Positions 1 to 10,900 of a DNA stretch of 64,000 nt are shown one piece after another (positions within the stretch are counted from its first letter, which is position 1; each line of letters begins with the position of its first letter). The translations under genes were made by a program, and so were the position numbers. The notes beneath the pieces are model-generated. The model did not search any database. It was given only the letters and a program-made list of their open reading frames with translations, and had not been told where the DNA came from. The DNA lies in NCBI GenBank assembly GCA_028826165.1, contig JAPDFW010000063.1, forward strand, positions 930,001 through 994,000. The letters run 5' to 3'. The stretch is from Anaeramoeba ignava. Taxonomy: Eukaryota; Metamonada; Anaeramoebidae.

Positions 1-186
1 ATTTGATTTCATTTGACAAATAAAAACAAAAACAAAAACAAAAACAAAATTTTTGAGTAATTTGTAAATCATTATTAGTCAATTTCAATTTCTTTTTTTT
101 GTTTTTTTTTTAATTAAAAAAAATTTTTTTTTATTTTTTTTTTCATTTTTCATTTTTCATTTTTCTCATCAATTTTACATTAAAGA
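1..186 (+). promoter_or_regulatory. 5' flank of CCT3
   Basis: No gene seen. Contains a short AAAAAC repeat near 25-47 and a T-rich stretch with three CATTTTT copies at about 144-170, followed by the CCT3 start codon at 187. The same T-rich CATTTTT context precedes most starts in this window, so this is probably the CCT3 promoter or leader. That is an inference from recurrence only. Confidence 0.4.
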
Positions 187-3100
187 ATGCAACCAGTTTT
201 AGTTTTAAGTAATTTAATTTAATTTAATTTAATATTATTTTTGAATAATAATTATTTGATATTCCAATTTTTCAATTAAAATTTCAATTAAAAATTTTAT
301 TTTATTTTATTTTATTTATTTATTTTATTTTTTATTTTAGATGCAAAAACTTCAAGAGAAGAAGGTAGAAAAGCACAATTAAGCAATATTGTTGCTGCCA
401 AAGCTGTTAGTAATATTATTAGAACATCTCTTGGTCCAAGAGCAATGCTTAAAATGGTTTTGAATCCAATGGGTGGAATTATTGTTACTAATGATGGAAA
501 TTCTATTTTAAGAGAAATTGATGTTTCTCATCCTGCTGCTAAAAATATGCTTGAGTTATCCCGTTCTCAATCAGAAGAAGTTGGTGATGGAACAACATCT
601 GTTATTATTTTAAGTTCGTTTTTTCCAATTAAAATTCAATTTAAATTAAAATTCATTTATAAAATTAAAATTAAAATTAAAATTAAAATTAAAATTAAAA
701 TTAAAATTAAAATTAAAATTAAAATTAAAATTAAAATTAAAATTCAATTTAAAATTAAAATTAAAATTAAAATTAAAATTAAATTTAAAATTAAAATTAA
801 AATTAAAATTAAAATTAAAATTTAAAATTAAAATTAAAATTAAAATTAAAATAAATTTAAATATTTATGATATAGCTGGTGAATTATTATCAGTTGCTGA
901 ACCATTTATTAGAACTAATATTCATCCCCGAACTATTGTTCAAGCTTATTATAAAGCCTTAGATGATTCGTTAGAAATCTCAAAAGAATTAACACGTACA
1001 GTAGACATAAAACAAAAAAGCGAAATTATGAAAATTATTCATAATTCAGTGGGAACAAAATTCATGTCTAAATTTGGTGAAAACTTATTTGATATGGCTT
1101 ATGATGCTGTGAAGATTGTTGATATTGAAGTTGAAGGACATCGGGAAATTGATATCAAAAGATATGTTCGAATTGAAAAGGTTAGTATTTAATTATTTTA
1201 ATTATTTTAATTATTTTAATTATTTAAATTATTTAAATTATTTTAATTATTTAAATTATTTTAATTATTTTAATTATTTTAATTATTTTAATTATTTTAA
1301 TTATTTTAATTATTTTAATTATTTAAATTATTTTAATTATTTTTAATTATTTTAAATTATTAAAATTAAAATTATTAAAATTATTTAAATTATTTTAATT
1401 ATTTTAATTATTTTAATTATTTTAATTATTTTAATTATTTTAATTATTTAAATTATTTTAATTATTTAAATTATTTTAATTATTTTAATTATTTTAATTA
1501 TTTAAATTATTTTAATTATTTTAATTATTTAAATTATTTTAATTATTTAAATTATTTTAATTATTTTAAATTATTTTAATTATTTTAATTATTTAAATTA
1601 TTTAAAATTATTTAGTTTTAATTATTTTAATTATTTTAAATTAATTTAAAATTAATTTTTTTTATTTTAATTATTTTTAATTATTTAAATTAATTTAATT
1701 ATTTTAATTATTTTAATTATTTAAATTATTTTAATTATTTAAATTATTTAAATTCATTTAAATTATTTTAATTATTTTAATTATTTAAATTATTTTGATT
1801 ATTTAAATTATTTAAATTATTTTAATTATTTAAATTATTTAAATTATTTTAATTATTTAAATTATTTAAATTATTTTAATTATTTAAAATTATTTAAATT
1901 ATTTAAATTATTTTAATTATTTTAATTATTTTAATTATTTAAATTATTTTAATTATTTTAATTATTTTAATTATTTTAATTATTTTAATTATTTTAATTA
2001 TTTAAATTATTTTAATTATTTAAATTATTTTAATTATTTAAATTATTTAAATTATTTTAATTATTTAAATTATTTTAATTATTTTAATTATTTTAATTAT
2101 TTTAATTATTTTAATTATTTTAATTATTTTAATTATTTTAATTATTTTAATTATTTTAATTATTTTAATTATTTAAATTATTTTAATTATTTTAATTATT
2201 TTAATTATTTAAATTATTTTAATTATTTTAATTATTTTAATTATTTTAATTATTTTAATTATTTTAATTATTTAAATTATTTAAATTATTTTAATTATTT
2301 TAATTATTTTAATTATTTAAATTATTTTAATTATTTTAATTATTAATTGATAAAGATCCCAGGAGGTGAAATTGAGGATTCATACTTACTTTGGGGAACA
2401 ATGCTTAACAAAGATGTTCTTCATCCAAAAATGAAGAGAAGAATTGAGAATCCAAGAATCATTTTATTAGATGTGGGATTGGAATACAATAAATTAGAAT
2501 CCCAAACAGATGTTGAAATCAAGCAAAATCAAGATTATGAAACAATGCTTCGAATGGAAGAAGAATATATTGAAGATATGGTGGAAAAGATTGTGAAATT
2601 CAAACCAGATTTAGTTATTACTGAAAAAGGATGTTCTGATTATGCTCAACATCATCTTTTGAAACACAATATTACCGCTTTGAGAAGACTTAAGAAATCT
2701 GATAGTAATAGAATAGCAAGATCTGTTGGTGCAAAGATTGTTAGTAATGTTGATCTTATTAAAGAATCAGATGTCGGATTAAAATGTGGTTTATTTGAAG
2801 TTAGAAAGATTGGTGATGAGTAAATTTCACAAAAAAATTAAAATTTAAAATAAATTAAAATTTAAAATAAATTAAAATAAATTAAAATAAATTTAAATTA
2901 AAATAAAAATTAAAGATACTTTGCTTTTATGGATAAATGTAAAGAACCACAAGCTTGTACATTACTTTTACGCGGTCCTAATAAAGATATAATTAATGAG
3001 ATTGAAAGAAATGTTAATGAAGCAATGAAAGCTGTAAGAAACATATTACTAGAACCAAGAGTTCTTCCTGGAGGAGGTGCTTTTGAAATGACTTTGTCTC

Positions 3101-4050
3101 AAGTTTTAAATGAGAAATCTAAAACAATTCCAGGAAAATTACAATTACCATATCAAGCAGTTTCTGTTGCACTTGAAGTTATTCCAAGAACATTAATTCA
3201 AAATTGTGGAGCGAATACAGTTAGAGTTTTAACAGAGCTTCGAGTAAATTTATTTAAATATTAATTTAATTATTAATTTAAATATTTGATTTAAATATAT
3301 TGATTTAAAAATATTAATTTAAATATTTGATTTAAATATTTGATTTAAATATATTTGATTTAAATATTTGATTTAAATATTGACTTAAATATTTGATTTA
3401 ATTATTAATTTAAATATTTGATTTAAATATTTGATTATTTGATTTAAATATATTGATTTAAATATTAATTTAAATGTTTGATTTAAATATATGATTTAAA
3501 AATTTGATTTAAATATATTGATTTAAATATTTAATTTATTTATTTGATTTAAATATATTGATTTAATTATTTGATTTAAATATTTGATTTAAATATTTGA
3601 TTTAAATATTTGATTTAAATATTTGATTTAAATATTTAATTTAAATATTTGATTTAAATTATTTGATTTAAATATATTAATTTAAATATTTTATTTAATT
3701 ATTTGATTTAATTATTTGATTTAATTATATTGATTTAATTATTTGATTTAAATATATTGATTTAAATATTTGATTTAAAAATTTATTTAAATATTTGATT
3801 TAATTATTTGATTTAAATATTGACTTAAATATTTGATTTTTAGGCAAAACACGCAAATGGCAAGAATCAAAACTGGGGAATTGAAGGAGAATTAGGAATT
3901 ATTAAAGAAATGAATCCAGAAAATGGAGTTTGGGATCCTTATGCAGTTAAAATTCAAACACTTAAAACAGCAATTGAATCAGCTTGTATGCTTTTAAAAA
4001 TAGATGAAATTGTTTCAGGAATTGGTTCAAAAGAAAATCAAAAAAATTAA
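187..4050 (+). CDS. CCT3: T-complex protein 1 subunit gamma (CCT3)
   Basis: Gamma subunit of the cytosolic chaperonin TRiC/CCT, the ATP-driven double ring that folds actin, tubulin and other proteins. Six exons (187-208, 341-613, 876-1180, 2356-2819, 2916-3243, 3844-4050) join in phase to 532 residues, close to the roughly 545 of the human protein. Seen in order: PVLVL at the N-terminus, LGPRAMLKM, the nucleotide motif GDGTT near residue 90, IPGGEIEDS, VITEKG, NRIAR, GGGAFEM near 406, IPRTLIQNCGA and WDPYAVKIQT near the C-terminus. These are CCT3-specific blocks rather than generic chaperonin ones. All introns are GT-AG; intron 2 has the atypical donor GTTCGT. Introns 2, 3 and 5 are almost pure tandem repeats. 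The ATG at 187 gives the family N-terminus directly. The exon map is inferred from similarity and phase. Confidence 0.97.
614..875 (+). repeat. CCT3 intron 2, AAAATT hexamer array
   Basis: Intron between GTTCGT and TATAG made mostly of AAAATT hexamers. Open reading frames across it read as Lys-Ile runs and are not genes. Near its 5' edge (about 648-666) it carries the 18-mer AAATTCATTTATAAAATT, which recurs in several other introns of the window. Confidence 0.9.
1181..2355 (+). repeat. CCT3 intron 3, 9-bp tandem repeat
   Basis: A 1175-bp intron built of over one hundred near-perfect copies of a 9-bp unit, ATTATTTTA, with occasional 8-bp variants that drop one T. Donor GTTAGT at 1181; acceptor AAAG just before 2356. 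The reading frame through it is a meaningless Asn-Tyr-Phe run. Confidence 0.95.
3244..3843 (+). repeat. CCT3 intron 5, 12-13-bp tandem repeat
   Basis: A 600-bp intron of copies of ATTTGATTTAAAT and shortened variants, starting with donor GTAAAT and ending in TTTTTAG. The unit is different from that of intron 3 of the same gene. Confidence 0.95.
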
Positions 4051-4440
4051 TTTAGAAATCAAATCAAAATTTTCCAATTTTTTAAATCCAAAATTTTTCA
4101 TTCATTTCAGATAAAGAATTTCAAGTTAAAATTTAAATTGGAAAAAGAAAACAAACATAAAACAATTTTCTTTAAATCTTTTTTTTTTCTCTCTCTCAAA
4201 TTTACAATTTTCCTTAAAACAAGAAATAAACCAAAACAATTAGAAAATTCAAATAAGTTTTTATTTTTAATTTTAATTAATATAATTATTAGTCATCATT
4301 TTTTTATTTAAATTAATTTTTTTTATTTTTTGCTTTTTTCATTTTTTTTTTTTTATTCAAAAAATTTTCTTTTTCTTTTATTTCTTTTTTACTTTTATTT
4401 CTTTATTTTAAATTTAATTTCTTTTTAAAATTTTTTCTTA
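4051..4440. other. intergenic, CCT3 to stomatin-like gene
   Basis: No gene seen. AT-rich spacer between two forward genes. It holds the CCT3 3' end and, from about 4290, long T runs with a CATTTTTTT copy near 4340 that probably belong to the leader of the next gene. Confidence 0.6.
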
Positions 4441-7400
4441 ATGTCTACAGGAGGAATTGTTGGAGGAATTGTTGCAGCAGTTGTAACTTAATTTTATAAT
4501 CTTTTCCTTATTAAATTAAAAAAATTTTTTTTCTTTATATTTTTTTAACTTATTCAATTATTTTGTGTTTATTGTTATTTTATCTATTTTTATTTTTTTT
4601 TTAGGTTGTGATTATAATTTTGATTTTAATTTGCAAATCAATGTATGTTGTTCATCAAGCTGAATCAATTGTAATTGAAAGATTTGGGAAATTTAAAAGG
4701 GTAATTTTTAATAAATGAATATAAAAATATAAAAATATAAAAATATAAAAATATAAAAATATAAAAATATAAAAATATAAAAATATAAAAATATAAAAAT
4801 ATAAAAATATAAAAATATAAAAATATAAAAATATAAAAATATAAAAATATAAAAATATAAAAATATAAAAATATAAAAATATAAAAATATAAAATATAAA
4901 AATATAAAAAAATAAAAATAAAAATATAAAAATATAAAAATATAAAAATATAAAAATATAAAAATATAAAAATATAAAAATATAAAAATATAAAAATATA
5001 AAAATATAAAAATATAAAAATATAAAAATATAAAAATATAAAAATATAAAAATATAAAAATATAAAAATATAGAAATATAAAAATATAAGAATATTAAAA
5101 TATAGAAATATAAAAATATAAAAATATAAAAATATAAAAATATAAAAATATAAAAATATAAAAATGGTTATTTTTATTTAATATTCAGTTGAATATTTTT
5201 AAATTAATAACTAAATTTATAATTAAAATATAGAAATATAAAAATGGTTATTTTTATTTAATATTCAGTTGAATATTTCTAAATTAAAAATCTAAATTAA
5301 AAATCTAAATTAAAAATCTAAATTAAAAATCTAAATGAAAATTTATAATTAAATTGAAATTTTTAGGTTCTTGATAGTGGTCTTCATTTTATTGCACCAT
5401 TTGCTGATTCCCCAAGATCTTTTCAATGGAGAAGAACTGCTATTTCTGAAACTGGAAATATCATAGACCAAACGTAATTTAAGGATTAATATTTAAATAA
5501 AAAAAAAGAAATTTGAATTTGAATTTGAATTTAAATTTGAATTAAAATTTTAGAGCAACTCATTATCGAATTGATAAAAGAGAATCCATTTTTAATTTTC
5601 TTCCACAAGAAGCTTATACGTAAAAATTTACTGAATTTAAAACTAAAAATAAAATTAAAAATAAAATTAAAATTAAAATTAAAATTAAAATTAAAATTAA
5701 AAATAAAATTAAATTTAAATTAATAATTAAAATTAAAATTTAAATTATAATTAAAATTAAAAATAAAAATAAAAATAAAATTAAAATTAAAATTAAAATT
5801 ATAATTAAAATTAAAATTAAAATTAAAAATAAAATTTAAATTTAAACTAAAATTAAAATTTAAATTTAAATTTAAAATTGAAACCTTTTAGAAAGGATAC
5901 TGTTTTATTGGATGTTAATGCTTTAATGTATTATCGAATTGTTGATGTTGCAAAGGCTGTTTATGAAGTTGATGATTTACAAGGTGCTTTATCAAATACT
6001 GCTCAAACACAAATTAAAGAAGTTTTTGGAAATATGACTTTTAATGAAGTAAATTTAATTTGAAATTTAATAAAATTTTTTCTTTAGATTTTTAATTGAA
6101 AAAAAATTTTTTTCTCTTTTATTTTTTAGGCTTTACAATCACAAGAAAGAATTAATGATTATCTTGTTAGAGAATTTTCACGTTTATTTCTTTCATGGGG
6201 AATTGAAGTTGTAAGTTTTGTTTTATTATATTTATAATTAAAATGAAAATTCATTTATAAAATTAAAATTAAAATTAAAATTAAAATTAAAATTTAAATT
6301 TAAATTAATATTAAAATTAAAATTAATATTAATATTAAAATTAAAATTAAAATTAAAATTAAAATTAAAATCAAAATTAAAATTAAATTAATATTAAAAT
6401 TAAAATTAATATTAAAATTTAAATTAAAATTAAAATTAAATTTAAAATTAAAATTAATATTAAAATTAAAATTAAAATTAAAATTAAAATTAAAAATTAA
6501 AATAAAATTAAAATTAAAATTAAAAATTAAAATTAAAATTAAAATCAAAATTAAAATTCAAGTTAAAATTAAAATTAAAATCAAAATTAAAATTCAAGTT
6601 AAAATTAAAATTAAATTTAAAATTAAAATTAATATTAAAATTAAAATTAAAATTAAAAATTAAAATTATATTTATAATTAAAAATTAAAATTCATTTATA
6701 AAATTAAAATTATAATTAAAAATTTAAATTAATATTAAAATTAAAATTAAAATTAAAAATTAATATTTAAAATTAAAAATTATAATTAAAAATTAAAATT
6801 AAAATTAAAATTAAAATTATAATTAAAATTAAAATTAAAATTAAAATTAAAATTAAAATTAAAATTAAAATTAAAATTAAAATTAAAATTAAAATTAAAA
6901 TTAAAATTAAAATTAAAATTAAAATTAAAATTAAAATAAAAATTAAAATTAAATTAAAAATTAAAATTAAAATTAAAATTAAAAATTAAAATTAAAATTA
7001 AAATTAAAATTAAAATTAAAATTAAAATTAAAATTAAAATTAAAATTAAAATTAAAATTAAAATTAAAATTAAAATTAAAATTAAAATTAAAATTAAAAT
7101 TAAAATTAAAATTAAAATTAAAATTAAATTTAAATTTAAAATTAAAAGATGAGAATGGAATTACAAGATTTAAAACCAAAACATACAATCAGCGAAGGAA
7201 TGAAAAAACAAATGATAGCCGAAAGACAACGAAGAGGAGAATTTATCAAATCAGAAGGAAAAAAGATGGGGATGAAAATCAAAGCAGAAGGATCACGAAT
7301 GGTTTCAGTAAATCTTGGGTTAGCAGAACAAGAATCAACAAGAAAAAGATCAGAAGGAGATGCAACATCAAGAATAGAAATTGCACATGCAGAAGCAACA

Positions 7401-7703
7401 GCACTTCAGCTTCTCTCAGACGCACTTGCACCCGATAAGATGAGTCAGAGTCAGTACCAAATTAGTTTGAAATTTCTTGATATTTTTAAGTCAGTTCCAA
7501 ATTCTTCAGGTCAAAAAGTCCTTTATATCGGTTATCGTTTGGATGATGTTATGGGATCGATTTCAGGTTTAGGTGACTATTTCGGTTTGAGACCCGCAAA
7601 ATTTAAACCACCAAAACGTAAAACTCCTGTTTATCAAGATGATACTCAAACTGATCTTCCTCTTCACTTGAAAAAAGATGATGATTTCGAAGATTTGAAT
7701 TAA
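4441..7703 (+). CDS. stomatin/prohibitin-family (band 7, SLP-2-like) membrane protein
   Basis: Seven exons (4441-4482, 4605-4700, 5367-5473, 5554-5619, 5892-6048, 6130-6210, 7149-7703) join in phase to 367 residues. An N-terminal hydrophobic segment of about 20 residues (from GGIVGGIVAAV) is followed by the band-7 signature: YVVHQAESIVIERFGKF, then LDSGLHFIAPF, and a DVNALMYYRIVD strand in the place of the stomatin/SLP-2 'Y-I' strand. A helical stretch with ALSNTAQTQIKEVFG, RINDYLVREFSRLFLSWGIEV and an Ala/Glu/Arg-rich coiled part (GEFIKSEGKK, AEATALQLLSDAL) follows. Family members oligomerise as membrane scaffolds; the SLP-2 type is mitochondrial, others sit in the plasma membrane. The C-terminal 60 residues (LRPAKFKPPKRKTPV, acidic tail) are unlike SLP-2. 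The first exon encodes only 14 residues. Which subfamily it belongs to is uncertain. Confidence 0.9.
4701..5366 (+). repeat. stomatin-like intron 2, 8-bp tandem repeat
   Basis: Intron with more than 50 copies of the 8-bp unit ATAAAAAT, followed by a duplicated stretch of about 60 bp (5160-5215 and 5236-5290, containing GTTATTTTTATTTAATATTC) and an ATCTAAATTAAAA array. Confidence 0.9.
6211..7148 (+). repeat. stomatin-like intron 6, AAAATT hexamer array
   Basis: A 938-bp intron of AAAATT hexamers with scattered variants, donor GTAAGT, acceptor AAAAG. Reverse-strand frames through it are Asn-Phe and Ile-Leu runs without coding meaning. Confidence 0.95.
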
Positions 7704-7951
7704 ATTCCTTTTTTCCGTTATTTTTTTTCTTTTTCGAAAATTTTTTCACTCTTTTTTATTTTTGCTTTTTTTTTTTGGTTCATTTTCCACTTTTTCATTT
7801 TGATTTATTTTCTTCTTCTTTTTTCAACAAAATTAATCAAACAAAATAAAAACAAATTTACCAAAAAAAAAAGTAAAAAAAAAGAAAAAAAAAAGTGAAA
7901 AATTTTTTCTTTTTTTTTTAAAAAATGATTTATTCTTTTTATCTTAATTAA
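7704..7951. other. convergent intergenic spacer
   Basis: No gene seen between the stop of the stomatin-like gene and the stop of the reverse RasGAP-like gene. T-rich then A-rich low-complexity DNA, probably both 3' untranslated regions. Confidence 0.6.
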
Positions 7952-10900
7952 TTATAATTGTTGAGCTTTAATTAATAATTGAAACCATTTTTCAGATGTT
8001 TCTTTGTTATTAAAAAAAATAAACAAATTCAATTCAGTTGTTTGAGGTGAAGATAAAGTAAAACAGTTTTGGATCGAAATTGTTTTGTTTTTAATCTTTT
8101 TAATAATACAATTTGGATCAAGAAGAATAATATCGTTTGGAATTGTGTCTGAATTTGGGATTGAACGAAACACAGCAATCAAATTGCGTTTCAAAATAAG
8201 ATTTCTTTTTTTTGGGATTTTTTTCTTTCCTTTAATTTTTAAAGCAACTCCAAACTGTCCTTCCATTTCAGTCGGAATTTCTTTATAATTTCTAAATTCT
8301 TCAAGAAGATCTATTGTTTGAACAATATTTTCCTGATGTTTTACGGTGTCTTTTGTTAAAGAATCGTGTTCAATTTGGACTAATTTGGTATTTTTTTCTT
8401 CTTCTTTTTTTTCTTTTTTTAATTTTGTCAACCATTTATAAATAAATTCAAGTAAATCTCCAAAGTTATTCATATTAATTAAACAGTTTTCCATGTCTTG
8501 TTTAAATTGTGTAAGTCGATATACACTTGTTTGTGTGAAAAAGTCTGAATTTTTTTTGGAAAGAAATGGTTCAAGTGATCCATATAAAAAATTTGATAAA
8601 CTTTTTGTGTCTTTATCTGAATATAATGGATACACAAAATCCTTTAAAGGATTATTTGATATTAAATTTAATGATTGAAGATCAAGGATTTCTTGTTCGT
8701 TAATATATTTGATATCATTCTAAAATTATCAAAAACAAATTTAATTTAATTTAATTTAATTTAAAAAAGATTTTTTTTCTTTTTTCTTTTTTCTTTTTTC
8801 TTTGATTTACGAATATTTTCCGAAGAAAAGAGGATTTTCTTGAAGAATATTTAGAGATATCTTTACTAAGAAGTTTGAAAGAAGATCTTCCAGAAGAAAA
8901 AGTCATATCTCTTGAAAGACTTGAGATTGTTGCTCCAATAAAAGCTAAAATGCGATAAGAATTTTCTTGAATTGAATCTAAAATTAAAATTAAAATTCAT
9001 TTATAAATTAAAATTAAAATTAAAATTAAAATCAAATAAAAAATTAAAACCTTCTGAAATTGGATAAAGCTTGAAATTTCTAAAAGAAACTGCATAAAAA
9101 TGAGTGAACAAATACGAAAGAACAATCTGTGTTTCATAACTTTCAAATTGCTCTTTAGCTTTATTATAAATATAATAGGAAATCAATTTGATAATTCGAG
9201 GAACTGAAGAAGTTGACTTAAAAATAAGATGCAAAAAATTGGAAACAAATAGACGCAATTCATCAGCATCTTTCCATCCTTCATTATAAGAATTATGATC
9301 AATAGGAAGTTCTAAGTTTGAATCTGATAATTGCTTAACTTTTTCACCAAATAATTGTCTTAAAAAATTATTTGCATAAAAATGAGAAAAAATAGAAAGA
9401 AGTGAAGAAGCTGAATCATTTGATTCAAACAAATCAATTGGAGTTGTTGCTTTTAAAATTTGTTGCGAAATTGCAAGTAAAAGAAATGGTATAGACATCT
9501 TGAAAACTTCGAATAAATGAAATAAATGCCGTGATAAATTTTCAATTGAATCCCCACAATTACTTCGATGAATTATTCCAATAAGTAAATTTATATCATT
9601 TTCACGAAGATATTTTGAAAGAAGTTTCTTCCCTTCTTTTCTGATTTCTTTATCAATTTCATCCTCATTCTCATTGCTTTCTTGAATAAGTTCTTTGATT
9701 CGCTTTTTTAAATTAGTATTTAATTCTCTATTCATAATTAATCGAATTGATTTCCCAAGTGACATTTTTGTTGCATATTTTACTATTTTTTTGGCAATCT
9801 TTTATTTTTGTTTTTTTTTTTTTAAATTATATATTTTTAAATTATATATTTTTAAATTATATATTTTTGGATATTTATTTATTTTACTTCTTTTGAATCC
9901 TTCATTTCAAATAAAGAAAATAAATTCTCCAAAATAATTTTAATTCTTTTAAAATCAGAGAATCCACTAATAACTTTATCGAGTGAATGAAAAATTGTTG
10001 TTCTAATATCTGCATACATACCTTTTATAAAATTATTTATTAAATTAATTATTAAATTAATTATTAAATTAATTATTAAATTAATTATTAAATTAATTAT
10101 TAAATTAATTATTAAATTAATTATTAAATTATTTATAAAATTATTTATAAAATTATTCATTAAATTAATTATTAAATTAATTATAAAATTATTCATAAAA
10201 TTATTTATTAAATTAATTATAAAATTATTCATAAAATTATTTATTAAATTAATTATTAAATTATTCATAAAATTATTTAGATCATTTACTATTTAAAATC
10301 AATTTTCGAGAAACAAGCTCTCGTTCAATCTCCTCTGATAAAATATTCTTAAATATGGTTTTCACAGAATATAAATCTATTAAACAGAAAACCCTGAATT
10401 TTTCTAAGGTTGTAACTTTAAATTTTTGATTGGAAATTATATTCAATCCTGATAATATTTTCCTCACTTCCGAATGTATTGTTGATAAATTGGATTCAAA
10501 AATATCATCTTCAATTAATACTCTTTTAATTTGAACTATTGTTTCTTTAATTAAATCTGGTGGATTTTGAGATTTCTCAAAAATTTTTTCAAGACTTTTG
10601 ATAAGATTTTCCAAAGTTTTTTGCTGATCCTTGTCTCGTTGATTGCGCAAATGGTCAATAATCTGGGATTGTATTGGTTCTTTATTGGGTGAATTAATAC
10701 CAACAATAATATAGTTTAGTATTTGCAAAATTTGAGTTTCAAAATAGGAAAATTTTTCAATTGATAATAAATGAAGATTTTCAAATTCTTGGAATAATGA
10801 AACTAAATTTGGATCAATTGAATTATCGGAATACATGGAAATATTCTCAATAGAATCAGTTATAATAGGAGAGAGCTGTAGTGATTCATGGAATATTTCA

